Shown: positions 1-9,824, counted from the stretch's first letter. The stretch is DNA of 64,000 nucleotides from Algoriphagus alkaliphilus (GCF_900103735.1 NZ_FMXE01000003.1:184787-248786), one strand, 5' to 3'. Program-made: numbers and translations. Notes: generated by a model from the letters alone, not told the origin.

Positions 1-579
1 ATTTTGAATTCCTGGCTTAAAAAAGTCATGGGAGGAAAGTGGATTGCCTATGAAGAGATGAACGCAATGGGAAGCGGTGCGCCAATTGGATCAGAGGGTT
101 TGACATTCTTGCCCTTTGGAAACGGAGTGGAGCGGATTATGCAAAACAAAGCGGTAGGAGCTCACTTACTTGGTTTGGATCTCTTAAAGCATGATAAAAA
201 GCATGTGGTCAGAGCGGCACAGGAAGGTATTGTTTCTTCATTGACGTTTGGATTTCGGATAATGAAAGACATGGGGATGAACCTGAAAACAGTGAAAGCC
301 GGAAAGGCGAATATGTTCTTGAGTCCATTGTTCAGAAAGACTTTCGTCCAAATGAATGAAGTTAATCTGGAGCTTTATGACACAGATGGTGCTCAGGGAG
401 CTGCAAGAGGTGCCGGAATCGGCGCAGGAGTGTTTGCCTCAGAAAGTGAGGCTTTTGAAGGATTGAGTTTACTGGAGACATTGGAGCCCAATCCCAACTT
501 TAGTCAGCCCTACCTTGATGCTTATTCGGCTTGGGAAGGCAAATTAAATGAATTACTAAAATCCGGTTTGGCCGGCTAA
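1..579 (+). CDS. xylB: FGGY-family carbohydrate kinase, probably xylulokinase (3' part only)
   Basis: The reading frame is open from the first base, so the gene begins outside the window and only about 192 C-terminal residues are present. A TTG at position 4 is not a real start. The segment matches the C-terminal actin-fold lobe of FGGY kinases: a glycine-rich FLPFGNG loop, then a helical stretch (RAAQEGIVSSLTFGFRIM), then a GAARGAGIGAG region typical of xylulokinases near the end of the ATP-binding lobe. Xylulokinase phosphorylates D-xylulose with ATP to D-xylulose 5-phosphate in the cytoplasm. Xylose isomerase, which makes its substrate, starts 34 bases downstream on the same strand, and that is the main reason for choosing xylulokinase over another FGGY kinase. 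The catalytic Asp region lies outside the window and cannot be checked. Confidence 0.85.
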   Translation: MLNSWLKKVMGGKWIAYEEMNAMGSGAPIGSEGLTFLPFGNGVERIMQNKAVGAHLLGLDLLKHDKKHVVRAAQEGIVSSLTFGFRIMKDMGMNLKTVKAGKANMFLSPLFRKTFVQMNEVNLELYDTDGAQGAARGAGIGAGVFASESEAFEGLSLLETLEPNPNFSQPYLDAYSAWEGKLNELLKSGLAG

Positions 580-613
580 GAATAACCTATTTACCTAAAT
601 AACCCAGAAAATC

Positions 614-1927
614 ATGGCTAAGACCTATTTTCCAAACATCGGAAAAATCCCATTTGAGGGAAAAGAAAGTGACAATCCGATGGCTTTCCGCTTTTATGAT
701 GAAAACCGGATCATCGCCGGTAAAACCATGAAAGAGCATTTCAAATTTTCGATTGCCTATTGGCATTCCTTCTGTGGCACCGGTGGGGATCCATTTGGGC
801 CGGGAACCATTGTACATCCCTGGGATGCCAGTCCGGATCCGATTCAGCGTGCCAAAGACAAAATGGATGCAGCGTTTGAATTTATTTCCAAAATCGGGGC
901 AGAGTATTACTGCTTTCACGATATCGACCTAATCGATGAGGGTTCAAGTCTGGCCGAATATGAGAAGCATTTGCAAATCATTTCTGACTATGCCTTGGAG
1001 CATCAGAAAGCCTCAGGAATAAAATTGCTTTGGGGAACTGCCAATGTATTCAGCAATCCCCGGTACATGAATGGGGCTTCGACCAACCCGAATTTTGACG
1101 TTTTGGCTTTTGCAGGCACCCAGGTTAAAAATGCCTTGGATGCTACGATCAAACTTGGCGGTGAAAATTATGTGTTTTGGGGTGGTAGAGAAGGCTATAT
1201 GTCCTTGCTCAACACTGACATGAAGCGGGAGACGGAACACTTGGCTAAATTTCTGACAATGGCTCGAGATTATGGGCGCAAGAATGGTTTCAAAGGAACT
1301 TTCTTTATCGAGCCAAAACCAATGGAACCAACCAAACATCAATATGATTTCGATGCTGCGACGGTTGTTGGATTTCTAAGACATCACGGCTTGGACAAAG
1401 ATTTCAAATTGAATCTGGAGGTAAATCATGCCACCCTTGCAGGGCATACGTTCCAGCATGAATTGCAAGTTGCAGCCGATGCAGACATGCTTGGAAGTAT
1501 CGATGCCAACAGAGGTGACTATCAAAATGGCTGGGATACGGATCAGTTTGCACTCAACCTTCAGGAGCTTGCAGAATCGATGCTGGTCATCTTGACTTCC
1601 GGAGGTATCAAAGGTGGCGGAGTCAATTTTGATGCAAAAATCCGAAGAAATTCTACCGATCCTGATGACCTGTTCCTTGCCCATATCGGTTCGATGGATG
1701 CTTTTGCCAGAGGGATGCTGATCGCAAGCGATATTTTGGAGAAGTCTGATTATCTCGAAAGAAGAAAGAATCGCTATGCAAGCTTTGACTCCGGAAAAGG
1801 AAAAGCATTTGAGGATGGTAAACTCACTCTGGAGGACTTGAGAAGCTATGCTTTCGAAGTGGGCGAACCTGCTCAAATCAGCGGCAAACAAGAATATTTC
1901 GAAAACCTGATCAACCGTTTTATTTGA
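614..1927 (+). CDS. xylA: Xylose isomerase
   Basis: At 437 residues this has the normal length for class II xylose isomerases. It interconverts D-xylose and D-xylulose in the cytoplasm using two divalent metals. Diagnostic segments are the N-terminal [13 protein letters not shown], the catalytic histidine motif FHDID (His102, Asp105), the metal-binding FIEPKP (Glu near 233), a [11 protein letters not shown] segment and a GSIDANRGD segment carrying further metal ligands. It begins at ATG 614, 34 bases after the kinase gene, so the two probably form one transcript. A hairpin followed by a T-tract at 1951-1990 ends it. The order kinase then isomerase, followed by GH9 and an esterase, points to use of plant-wall pentoses. 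No frameshift or missing motif was seen. Confidence 0.97.
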   Translation: MAKTYFPNIGKIPFEGKESDNPMAFRFYDENRIIAGKTMKEHFKFSIAYWHSFCGTGGDPFGPGTIVHPWDASPDPIQRAKDKMDAAFEFISKIGAEYYCFHDIDLIDEGSSLAEYEKHLQIISDYALEHQKASGIKLLWGTANVFSNPRYMNGASTNPNFDVLAFAGTQVKNALDATIKLGGENYVFWGGREGYMSLLNTDMKRETEHLAKFLTMARDYGRKNGFKGTFFIEPKPMEPTKHQYDFDAATVVGFLRHHGLDKDFKLNLEVNHATLAGHTFQHELQVAADADMLGSIDANRGDYQNGWDTDQFALNLQELAESMLVILTSGGIKGGGVNFDAKIRRNSTDPDDLFLAHIGSMDAFARGMLIASDILEKSDYLERRKNRYASFDSGKGKAFEDGKLTLEDLRSYAFEVGEPAQISGKQEYFENLINRFI

Positions 1928-1950
1928 TCAAACTAGTTAATGTAATTTTG

Positions 1951-1990
1951 AAAAGTCTGGCCAAAATCATTTGGCTGGACTTTTTCTTTT
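1951..1990 (+). terminator. Rho-independent terminator after xylA
   Basis: An imperfect inverted repeat (aaaagtctggccaaa / tttggctggactttt, G-T pairs allowed) is followed by a T-rich tract at 1980-1990. It lies 24 bases after the xylA stop. Confidence 0.7.
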
Positions 1991-2074
1991 TCAGGGAGTT
2001 TACTCACCTTATTCATATTTTTAAGAAGCGATTGCTTGAGTACCTTCTCAATTGTATGGTAATTTAAAACAATA

Positions 2075-2222
2075 TGTATATCCGCTTTTCTACCAGTAAC
2101 CCTATTAAATATCGTTTGAAGTTCCTTAGAACATACTGTGGACCGTCGACCGTTGACTGTGGACGATTAGCCGCAACTTCTCAAGCATATTTCTTAATTT
2201 CTTGCAGGATTGCGGATAATCA
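2075..2222 (-). repeat. Palindromic MITE-like intergenic repeat, copy A (reverse orientation)
   Basis: This 148-bp element has imperfect terminal inverted repeats of about 24 bp, with cores tatccgct..ccagta and tgcggataatca. Its reverse complement aligns along the whole length with the elements at 16098, 28035 and 38117. Shared parts include the internal block related to cgtccacag and a ggaacttcaaa stretch. It fills most of the 323-bp gap between xylA and the GH9 gene and ends only 28 bases before the GH9 start codon, so it may affect that gene's 5' leader. It has no coding capacity. Confidence 0.8.
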
Positions 2223-2250
2223 GATAAAATAATTAAAATCAGACCCCATT

Positions 2251-4008
2251 ATGCCTATGAAGCCTATCTTTATTTTTACCCTTTGTTTGATATTCACCTC
2301 ATTTTTCACTGAAAAAAATGGAAATAATCTAGAACTGAACGAGTCAATCCGGCTCAATCAAGTTGGTTTTTATCCCGATCAAATCAAAGCAGCTGTTGTT
2401 CTTTCAGAAACCCCTATTGACCGTTTTTTCATTTGGGATAAAAATAAAGGAAAGATTGTATTTGAAGGGCTAGTTTCGAAAAGCGAGTCCAAAACCCTTT
2501 CCGGCAAAACTGCCTGGAAGGTTGATTTTTCAGGATTTTCGGAGCAGGGAGTATTTGAAATCGGAATTCCGGATTTTGGAAAATCTCATCCTTTTAAAGT
2601 AGATAATCAGGTTTACAGTGAGTTGGGAAAAGCTTCATTGAAAGCCTTTTATTTCCAGCGTGCATCTGTTGACATACCCGAAGAATATGCCGGAATTTGG
2701 GCAAGAAAAGGAGGACATCCAGATAACTTGGTGAAAATCCATCCCTCAGCGGCAAGTCAAAGCAGACCGGAGGGTATGACCCTTTCTTCCGCCAAAGGTT
2801 GGTACGATGCAGGCGACTATAATAAATACATCGTCAATAGCGGAATCACAGTGGGTACCCTACTGTCACTGTATGAGAACTATCCCAAGTATTTTTCAGA
2901 ACTGAATCTGACAATTCCGGAGTCTCAAAACTCAATCCCAGATATTCTGGATGAGGTGCTTTGGAATCTGGACTGGATGCTGACTATGCAAGATTCGGCA
3001 GATGGAGGCGTTTACCATAAATTGACTACAGCGAAGTTTGAAGGCATGGTAGAACCACATTTGGCTGTCAATCAGCGTTATTTTGTCCAAAAAAGCACAG
3101 CAGCTACACTGGATTTTGCCGCAGTGATGGCCCAAGCCTACCGGATTTATAAACCCTTCACTCCTGAAAATGCCGATGTTTACCTAAAGGCAGCCAAAAA
3201 AGCATGGAAATGGGCATCGGAAAACCCGGAGCTGTATTATCGGCAGAATGAAATGAATGAAACTTTTGATCCCGATGTGGTCACAGGTGCCTATGGTGAT
3301 CAGAATCTGAGTGATGAGTGGATTTGGGCAGCCTCCGAGATGTACATTAGTATCCAAGGCTTGGAATATTGGGAAATTCTAAGAGAGGCAGATTTGAAAT
3401 ACCAGCTTCCTTCTTGGTCCCAAGTGAAGTGGTTGGGATTTTATTCGCTAATCCGAAACGAAAAATATATTCCCCAAATTCCTGAAGCATGGATGTCAAT
3501 GCTCAAAAACAACCTGATCGCTATGGCAGATTCTATTGATCTGGCAGGTCAAAGACAGGTTTTTTTAGCACCTATGGGAGCGGATCCAAAGGATTTCATT
3601 TGGGGGAGTAATTCGGTGGCATCCAATCAGGGGATTTTGCTTTTGGGAGCATTTAAGCTATCTGGTAAAGCGGAATACCTCCAAAGTGCTAAGGGTAACT
3701 TGGATTATATTTTGGGAAGAAATGCGACAGGTTATAGTTTTGTAACGGGATTTGGAAGTAAGACTCCCCGTTTTCCGCATCATAGACTGGCTACCTCCAG
3801 ACCTGATTTGCCTCCCTTGCCCGGCTTCATGGTGGGAGGCCCCAATCCTTCACAGCAAGATAAGTGTGATTATCCGAGTGATTTTCCTGATGAATCATAC
3901 ACTGACCTATCCTGCAGTTATGCTTCCAATGAAATCGCAATTAATTGGAGCGCAGCTTTCGCCTTTTTAGTCAATGCAATTCTGGCAAATCAAACAAAAA
4001 TCCCATAA
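2251..4008 (+). CDS. Glycoside hydrolase family 9 protein (endoglucanase-type), exported
   Basis: This 585-residue protein begins with a hydrophobic export signal (about residues 1-20). An N-terminal Ig-like cellulase domain follows (IRLNQVGF, residues 33-120), then an (alpha/alpha)6 catalytic domain. GH9 hallmarks are GWYDAGDYNKY (Asp pair 186-189, which includes the catalytic base), LGRNATGYSFVTGFG with PHHR near residues 490-510, and the C-terminal SYASNEIAINW, whose Glu561 is the expected acid. GH9 enzymes cleave beta-1,4-glucans or related wall glucans by inversion. The exact substrate cannot be read from sequence. The protein probably acts in the periplasm or outside the cell and feeds the same wall-degradation route as the neighbouring esterase and xylose genes. 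The start is ATG 2251; MPMKP offers a second ATG at 2257. Confidence 0.92.
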   Translation: MPMKPIFIFTLCLIFTSFFTEKNGNNLELNESIRLNQVGFYPDQIKAAVVLSETPIDRFFIWDKNKGKIVFEGLVSKSESKTLSGKTAWKVDFSGFSEQGVFEIGIPDFGKSHPFKVDNQVYSELGKASLKAFYFQRASVDIPEEYAGIWARKGGHPDNLVKIHPSAASQSRPEGMTLSSAKGWYDAGDYNKYIVNSGITVGTLLSLYENYPKYFSELNLTIPESQNSIPDILDEVLWNLDWMLTMQDSADGGVYHKLTTAKFEGMVEPHLAVNQRYFVQKSTAATLDFAAVMAQAYRIYKPFTPENADVYLKAAKKAWKWASENPELYYRQNEMNETFDPDVVTGAYGDQNLSDEWIWAASEMYISIQGLEYWEILREADLKYQLPSWSQVKWLGFYSLIRNEKYIPQIPEAWMSMLKNNLIAMADSIDLAGQRQVFLAPMGADPKDFIWGSNSVASNQGILLLGAFKLSGKAEYLQSAKGNLDYILGRNATGYSFVTGFGSKTPRFPHHRLATSRPDLPPLPGFMVGGPNPSQQDKCDYPSDFPDESYTDLSCSYASNEIAINWSAAFAFLVNAILANQTKIP

Positions 4009-4097
4009 ATGGATCTTTTTGAAATGCTTCCGAATTTGGATTGTTAAGAAATCAGTTTTTTTCAGGAAATTACCCAATTAAATTACTGACCCTTCCC

Positions 4098-6002
4098 TTG
4101 AAAAAACAGCTATTTGTCCTGCTCTTATTCCCCTTGGTTTTCGCCTGTGGATTTGATAAGCCTGATTCAGAAGTCCAGTTTCCAAAACTGATTTCCCAGG
4201 GAATGGTCTTGCAGCGAGATGCGCCGATCAAAATCTGGGGTCGTGGAATTCCCGATGAAAAAATCCGTGCAAGTCTTGCAGGGGCTATTGGAAGTGCGAA
4301 AGTGCTGCCGGATAGTACTTGGACTGTTCTTTTGCCTCCATTAGTTGCAGGGGGTCCCTATGAGCTTCAAGTCAATCTCCAACTAGTCAAAGACGTCTAC
4401 ATTGGAGATGTTTGGCTGGCAGGTGGTCAGTCTAATATGGAGTGGCCATTGAAGCAGGGAGTCATTGGCGCGGAAGAAGAGATCGCGAATGCTGATTTTC
4501 CTATGATTCGATTTTTTAAGGTAGAAAAAGATTACAGTGCTGAGGAGAAAAAGGATGTTTCCGGTGGAGAATGGAAAGTGGCAAATGCTGATAATCTTCC
4601 GAATTTCTCGGCTGTGGCCTGGTTCTTTGCTAAGCAAAATCACCTGGAGAAAAAAGTTCCTGTAGGAATCATTGAATCCAATTGGGGAGGGACTCCTGCC
4701 GAAGGATGGACGGAGGCTAAAATTCTGTCAGCACTTGAGGATCGATCTTATACCAAAGAATCAAAGGAGCTTATTGAAAATTCGCAAAAATGGACTGAAA
4801 TCCTCGCTGAAAATGAAAAACGCAGAGTACTGAGAGATTCAATGGTAAGACAACCGGATGCCGCAATTGCAGGTGAAGTTTCCTCCACCAACTACAACGA
4901 TGGCAACTGGAGATCTATCAACCTTCCTTCAGCCAATCCGCTCGAGCACATTGCGTGGGTAAGAAAAAAATTCAACTTAACGGCTACCGGTGAGGCTTTT
5001 CTTACTTTTCCATCCATCGAGCAGATGGCTTACATCTACGTCAATGGTGTCCAAATTCATTATAAAAACTGGGGAGAATCTGTACCTGAACTCAAAATCC
5101 CCGCAGAAATCCTTAAAAAAGGTCAAAATGTGTTGACCATCCGTGCAATAAACACTTGGAATAACAAGCCTGTAATTGGAGCGAAAGACCGGATGTTTTT
5201 AACACAAAACGGAAAAGTTGTCAAGTTGGAAGGTGCTTGGACATATTCCAATTCGATTGTTGAACCGCTTCTTCCAGTGGTGGAATATCACAATTGGAAA
5301 CCCGGTTTTATGTTCAATGCCATGATTGCCCCATTGACCAAGTTTGCGATAAAAGGGGTAATCTGGTATCAGGGTGAAAGCAATGCCAGTAAGTATGCCG
5401 AATATCGTGAACTGTTTGGCACGATGATTACCAATTGGCGAACCCGCTGGGAAATCGGAAATTTCCCGTTTCTGTTTGTTCAGTTGGCCAATTATATGGA
5501 ACGAAAAGAACTTCAGCCTGAAAGCAATTGGGCACATTTAAGGGAAGCGCAAAGGGCGACTTTGGAACTCCCATTCACCGGGATGGTGACGACCATTGAT
5601 ATTGGAGAAGAAAAAGATATTCATCCCCGCAATAAAAAAGATGTGGGTGAGCGACTTTGGCTTCAGGCCAGAAAAGTAGCTTTTGGAGAAAAAGTGCTTG
5701 CCTCAGGGCCAGTTTTCCAGGATGCGAAAATTGAAGGTAAAGACCTAGTGTTGACTTTTTCGGAAGTTGGAAAAGGGCTGAAGCTTAGTGCAGGAGAAGA
5801 AGTCAAAGGCTTTATTCTCGAGGGTACAAAAGGTGAATTTCATCTTCTGAAAGGGATAATCTTGGGTAAGGATCAATTGAAACTCAGTATTCCCGAAGGA
5901 GTAGAAGCTGCAGGTATTCGCTATGCTTGGGCCGACAATCCGGAGGTGAATTTGGTCAATGAGCTGAATTTGCCTGCAGTACCGTTTAGGGCTGAATTGT
6001 AA
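4098..6002 (+). CDS. Sialate O-acetylesterase-like SGNH esterase, lipoprotein
   Basis: This is a secreted carbohydrate esterase, predicted to remove O-acetyl groups from sugars. The nucleophile motif is LAGGQSNMEWP (Ser near residue 112), and a second family block is VIWYQGESNAS, as in the sialate O-acetylesterase family. Between them is an inserted beta-sandwich (about residues 260-360) typical of these enzymes. I chose the TTG at 4098 because it gives MKKQLFVLLLFPLVFACG, a lipoprotein signal with the lipobox Cys at residue 17. The upstream in-frame TTG at 4041 would put 19 unlikely residues in front of it. The gene starts 89 bases after the GH9 gene on the same strand and is probably co-transcribed. 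In this context acetylated hemicellulose is a more likely substrate than sialic acid, but that is inference. Confidence 0.88.
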   Translation: MKKQLFVLLLFPLVFACGFDKPDSEVQFPKLISQGMVLQRDAPIKIWGRGIPDEKIRASLAGAIGSAKVLPDSTWTVLLPPLVAGGPYELQVNLQLVKDVYIGDVWLAGGQSNMEWPLKQGVIGAEEEIANADFPMIRFFKVEKDYSAEEKKDVSGGEWKVANADNLPNFSAVAWFFAKQNHLEKKVPVGIIESNWGGTPAEGWTEAKILSALEDRSYTKESKELIENSQKWTEILAENEKRRVLRDSMVRQPDAAIAGEVSSTNYNDGNWRSINLPSANPLEHIAWVRKKFNLTATGEAFLTFPSIEQMAYIYVNGVQIHYKNWGESVPELKIPAEILKKGQNVLTIRAINTWNNKPVIGAKDRMFLTQNGKVVKLEGAWTYSNSIVEPLLPVVEYHNWKPGFMFNAMIAPLTKFAIKGVIWYQGESNASKYAEYRELFGTMITNWRTRWEIGNFPFLFVQLANYMERKELQPESNWAHLREAQRATLELPFTGMVTTIDIGEEKDIHPRNKKDVGERLWLQARKVAFGEKVLASGPVFQDAKIEGKDLVLTFSEVGKGLKLSAGEEVKGFILEGTKGEFHLLKGIILGKDQLKLSIPEGVEAAGIRYAWADNPEVNLVNELNLPAVPFRAEL

Positions 6003-6244
6003 GAAATAAGGTCTAAGAAACAAGAAGCAAGAGTCTGGACTTTTTCTCGTAAGTCATGAGGGGATAATTTTCAAAGAGTTCTCCCGTTACCCAGCTTTAG
6101 TAAGGGCTTGATTTTAATTGTCCCAACTGGACAACTGGTCGGTATAACAAAGGTTAAATTATAGTTATTTGCGTTCCAGCCGAACACGTGGTATAATGAC
6201 AAGTCCAAGAATTAAGTACCAAGAGAAAGAGAATTCTTACACTT

Positions 6245-7312
6245 TTACCGTTTGCCTTCCATCACTCCCTTGGCTTCTATCAGTTCATCGATCTGGTTTT
6301 TAAACTGCGCGTTCGCAGGAACCTTGGCTACTTTTTCCAGAAAATCGATAGTAGCAAACAATACTCCTTGCCAGTCTTGAGAGGTGATGGATGATGCGAT
6401 GACATGATCACCCGTTTTGGGAAATGCCTGCTCTTTCTTTAGATTTTCCGGCGTTCCGAGCTGACTGTACATCTCCAGCATTTTAGGCACGGAGACGACA
6501 AAATCCTGTTCTTCCGCAATTTTATAATAATAACCCAGGAATAGCGGCTGCTTGATTTTGGAGAAAGTTTCAGGTTTCATCTCACTGTAGATGAGAGTCG
6601 CCAAGCTTTCATAGCCATTGATATGATAATCCTCCGACCAATACGCTTTCTTTTCGTTAACTCGATCCTGATGGATCACCTTGTTTTTCATCACTGTTTT
6701 TTCCATCAGAAACTTCATCCATGGTTTGAAAAATCCCTCCAGTCGCTCTCCTCCATCCCGGATTGCAGGGGAGTAAACTACCACTGCTTTGATCTCAGGT
6801 TGCTGGCTGGCAAGTAAAAGTGATAAAGCTCCACCCATCGAAGTACCGACCACGATCACAGAATCGCCAAGGCTTTTCCCGATTTGATAGGCTTCTCCTG
6901 CAGCATCGGCGAGCTTTTGTGCGGTCATGTATTCCATCCCGTTTGCCCGATTGATTCCATGCTCGGGAAGTCGTGTTACGAAAAGATTGGCTCCGAAGTG
7001 AGATGCTAAGAAACGATGAACCGGATCACCTTCCATCGGGCTAGCGCCAAATCCATGGATGTAGATGATTGAATAAGGTGTCTTGGCTTTGTTGCTGCTG
7101 TCTGCCCATTGGATATAGGCTTCATTTCCGGATTTTAAGCCGATGACAGAATCTTCCCTGTTTTTGACATATTGGCTAAGTTCGCTGAGCCGGGTAGGCA
7201 CCTCCGGAAATTGAATGATCAATTCCTTTCTTTCAACTTTTGGACCAAGCATATACACAATCATGAGCACCATGGCTGTGGCAAAAATCCCAAGGAAAAT
7301 TTTTCGAAGCAT
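6245..7312 (-). CDS. Membrane-anchored alpha/beta hydrolase
   Basis: This 355-residue protein has one N-terminal hydrophobic segment (residues 4-23), likely an uncleaved anchor, and an alpha/beta-hydrolase domain facing the periplasm. The oxyanion-loop HGFGAS lies at 86-91, the nucleophile elbow GTSMGG has Ser158, and a late TGDHVIAS motif (about residue 305) supplies the catalytic His. These residues support an active serine hydrolase of the esterase/lipase type. The substrate is unknown. It follows a small lipoprotein gene on the same strand by 4 bases, so the two are probably translated from one mRNA. It is convergent with the esterase gene that ends at 6002. Confidence 0.82.
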   Translation of the reverse strand: MLRKIFLGIFATAMVLMIVYMLGPKVERKELIIQFPEVPTRLSELSQYVKNREDSVIGLKSGNEAYIQWADSSNKAKTPYSIIYIHGFGASPMEGDPVHRFLASHFGANLFVTRLPEHGINRANGMEYMTAQKLADAAGEAYQIGKSLGDSVIVVGTSMGGALSLLLASQQPEIKAVVVYSPAIRDGGERLEGFFKPWMKFLMEKTVMKNKVIHQDRVNEKKAYWSEDYHINGYESLATLIYSEMKPETFSKIKQPLFLGYYYKIAEEQDFVVSVPKMLEMYSQLGTPENLKKEQAFPKTGDHVIASSITSQDWQGVLFATIDFLEKVAKVPANAQFKNQIDELIEAKGVMEGKR

Positions 7313-7316
7313 TTAA

Positions 7317-7931
7317 TTAGTTGGTTTTGAGAAAAGGTGAGGTTGAGTCAACAAACTTTTGGGTTCCGTTTTTCAGAAATAGAAAGGTCCGGGTTTTTAA
7401 CTGTGAGTAATTAGGAGGTTTTAATTCCAAGCTAGTACCAAAAAAAACAGACACATTTCCAAAATCTCTGAGTTCTGAAATTCGTTTTTTATCGGGGGTG
7501 AAGAGTAAATACGAAATATCTGTTCCGATAGGTAATCCGGCAAAAGGCGCCGTAAGGATCACCGAAATATTCGAAATGTTTTGCAGGCTAAAAGTTTGGA
7601 TACAGTCAAATTTTTCGGAATGCAATGGGAAGGTGCTTGAATTCTGATTTTTTTTTATCAAAATTTCCAATTCAAAATTGAACCGAAATTCTGAAAATAG
7701 CACAGTGTCTAAAGCTGTCGCGTAGCGTTGAGCTTTGTAAGGACTAAAGAAAACCTGTTTGATTCCGGTAGCATCCGCCTGAGTTGGTATGGGGCATCCT
7801 TCCTTATTTCTAGTATCTTCGCCCTCGAGGCATGCGCTGGTCATGAAAAGTAAAAGGTAGGCTACACCAAGCCCAAGGGGTACTAGAACCTTTTTAAATG
7901 ATTCTTTCCGAAAGAAACGCATCGATTTCAT
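7317..7931 (-). CDS. Hypothetical lipoprotein
   Basis: This is a 204-residue protein of no family I recognise. The N-terminus has a basic patch, a hydrophobic core and a lipobox-like MTSAC, so it is probably a lipoprotein with the acylated Cys near residue 34. The long basic stretch before the core suggests the true start may be the in-frame ATG at 7922 (MRFFRK). The mature part is rich in beta-prone Phe/Ile/Leu and has conserved-looking Cys residues near 45 and 110. It ends 4 bases before the hydrolase gene and probably shares its transcript, which suggests a joint envelope role. Confidence 0.7.
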   Translation of the reverse strand: MKSMRFFRKESFKKVLVPLGLGVAYLLLFMTSACLEGEDTRNKEGCPIPTQADATGIKQVFFSPYKAQRYATALDTVLFSEFRFNFELEILIKKNQNSSTFPLHSEKFDCIQTFSLQNISNISVILTAPFAGLPIGTDISYLLFTPDKKRISELRDFGNVSVFFGTSLELKPPNYSQLKTRTFLFLKNGTQKFVDSTSPFLKTN

Positions 7932-8062
7932 AGTTAAAAGTAATCATTCTGGAGTTTTTTTTCTGATGCTGAATTAAAAACCGGATCAATCTTATTCATG
8001 ACAGCAACATTCTCGTCCCAAGTTTCCGTTAGAACACTAAGTTTCATCTTCATTACTCATTT

Positions 8063-8635
8063 ATGAAAAAATTAATAACAATTGTTTTCCTTTTATTTTG
8101 TTCAAGCTATGCCAAGGCCCAAGACCTGATTCCTACTCGGTCAGTTTTTTTGGAACTCGGGGGTGCAGGACTTCCCTACAGTTTTAATTATGATTTTCGT
8201 TTTGATAAAACCAAAATGGATTCTTGGGGGATGCGTGTTGGAGTAGGCGGTTATGCGACCGAGAATGAGTCGTTCTTTTCCTTACCCGTGATGGTCAATA
8301 AGCTTTATGGCAAAGGTCCTCATTATTTTGAAATGGGTTTAGGCATGACCTTTTTTGCTTTTGACGAGAACAGGTATAATTATTCCTATTGTGCTAATGG
8401 ATATTATGATTCCACCGGAAATTATATCTGTAACACCATGGTGAATGAGCAGTATAAATATGAGTTTATTTTACCGGTGGACGGGTCACCAAGTGTGATG
8501 GGTACCATGAACTTTGGCTATCGGAGAGTTCCCGTAGATGGAGGTTTTACCTGGAGATTGAATCTGACACCGATTTTCAATAACAATGGTTTCTGGCCAC
8601 TTTTTGCCGGAGCGGGATTTGGATATGCTTTCTAG
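8063..8635 (+). CDS. Hypothetical secreted protein, small outer-membrane barrel-like
   Basis: This 190-residue protein has a clear SPI signal peptide (MKKLITIVFLLFCSSYAKA) and a mature region of alternating Gly/aromatic strands (VFLELGGAG, HYFEMGLGMTFF, TPIFNN). It ends in FAGAGFGYAF, the aromatic-terminal pattern of outer-membrane beta-barrels. Central Cys residues could form a disulfide. I do not recognise a family. The gene stands alone, followed by a strong terminator, and is divergent from the lipoprotein gene at 7931. Confidence 0.75.
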   Translation: MKKLITIVFLLFCSSYAKAQDLIPTRSVFLELGGAGLPYSFNYDFRFDKTKMDSWGMRVGVGGYATENESFFSLPVMVNKLYGKGPHYFEMGLGMTFFAFDENRYNYSYCANGYYDSTGNYICNTMVNEQYKYEFILPVDGSPSVMGTMNFGYRRVPVDGGFTWRLNLTPIFNNNGFWPLFAGAGFGYAF

Positions 8636-8673
8636 AAATTAATTTTTGTCCCTATTTCCGTTTCCAAACGGAC

Positions 8674-8705
8674 AAAACCTGTACGCTTCCGTACAGGTTT
8701 TTTGT
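8674..8705 (+). terminator. Rho-independent terminator
   Basis: A perfect 12-bp stem (aaaacctgtacg / cgtacaggtttt) with a cttc loop is followed by a T-run. It lies 38 bases after the stop of the small barrel-like gene. Confidence 0.9.
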
Positions 8706-9016
8706 TTTCAAATAATTTGTTTTCAGTCACTTATATTTTTTTTAAAATTAAATTTTGGTAATAGTCAACAATACGGTGTAACCTGAATTTTTCCTGAATT
8801 ACCCGAATTTTGTCCGCTTCTGTGACAGAAAAACGCCGAAATCCCAAATTCGATCAAAGCTTGATTCTCAAATCATGGATAGAACAAAAAAATATTTGGT
8901 AGAAATTCTTAATTAAGGTTTATGCCCAATCTGAAATTTGCTTGAGTTTGTGTGAGCCGAATTGGGTTGGTATGTGCTTCGCATAAGTAGAATCACAACA
9001 CTAAACCAACACATTT
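8706..9016. other. AT-rich intergenic region upstream of a secreted protein gene
   Basis: These 311 bases lie between the terminator and the ATG at 9017. The stretch is AT-rich and has no plausible reading frame. A promoter for the following gene should lie here, but I could not find a clear TAnnTTTG box. Confidence 0.4.
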
Positions 9017-9607
9017 ATGAAAACCTTATTCACATTAGCACTTGCAGGCGCATTATCTTTAAGCAGCTTTGCAGCAACAGCAGCCGAGGATTTGATGGCC
9101 ATGTCAAACGTTCAGGCAAAATTCAAAAAAGTAATTGTCTTACTTAAAGGTGGCTTGGGAGAAGCAAAGATCTCTCTTTATAATGATGCCGGAAAAAGAC
9201 TTCATCAAAAGAAAGTTAAGGTAGGAGAAGGGGATATTGTTATTCCTTACAATTTAAACGGACTTCCATGTGGGGAATATCAAGTGAAGATTGCCAATGC
9301 TGATGAGGAGGTAGTCTACACTGTCGCTACTTTCGAAAAACCAAGCCCTGCGGTCGAACTCCCACTTATGGCTTACGGCAAGGTTTTGGACGATCAAACT
9401 TTAAATCTTACTGTAATAGGTCTGGAAGAGCCTGGAGTAGACGTCGAAATCCGTCTTGAAGTGACTAATAAACTGCTGCACCAAGAAAAAATTTCTCAAG
9501 CAGAAGGCTTCCGAAAAAACTACAAGTTGAGAGGAGTTTCGCCCGAAGATGTTTACCTTAATGTATCTGATACAAAAGGCAGAAGTAAAACCATCCACTT
9601 TGAATAA
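9017..9607 (+). CDS. Hypothetical secreted protein, beta-sandwich
   Basis: This 196-residue protein has a strong SPI signal (MKTLFTLALAGALSLSSFAATAA). The mature part looks like two small all-beta modules. The first (residues 35-105) has an ISLYNDAGKRLHQKKV strand pair followed by LPCGEYQVKI, similar in style to sorting-domain or DUF3244-like folds. The second (115-196) repeats the pattern. It ends in GRSKTIHFE. The function is unknown. The gene is monocistronic, with its own terminator at 9628. Confidence 0.78.
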   Translation: MKTLFTLALAGALSLSSFAATAAEDLMAMSNVQAKFKKVIVLLKGGLGEAKISLYNDAGKRLHQKKVKVGEGDIVIPYNLNGLPCGEYQVKIANADEEVVYTVATFEKPSPAVELPLMAYGKVLDDQTLNLTVIGLEEPGVDVEIRLEVTNKLLHQEKISQAEGFRKNYKLRGVSPEDVYLNVSDTKGRSKTIHFE

Positions 9608-9627
9608 TCAAATCCAGCCTGTTGTAG

Positions 9628-9665
9628 AAAAGCTCCGGATCCTAGGGTTCGGAGCTTTTGTTTTT
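9628..9665 (+). terminator. Rho-independent terminator
   Basis: The stem aaaagctccg / cggagctttt (10 bp) is followed by a T-tract. It lies 20 bases after the secreted-protein gene. Confidence 0.88.
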
Positions 9666-9824
9666 ACATCTCTCAATTACCCGGTACCGACGGTGTTTGC
9701 CTCCATACCACATTTCATATAAAATGAATCAAATCAACCTCAGTTTGAAATCGTATTACAAGAAAAACAGAGTTTCTTTGGTTTTTGTCTGATAGGTGGC
9801 AAAATACAAACCAATCAAATTCCC

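Noticed and set aside
1376..1891. Minus-strand open frame of 171 codons inside xylA
   Set aside because: xylA is complete and conserved on the other strand; the antisense frame has no recognisable features.
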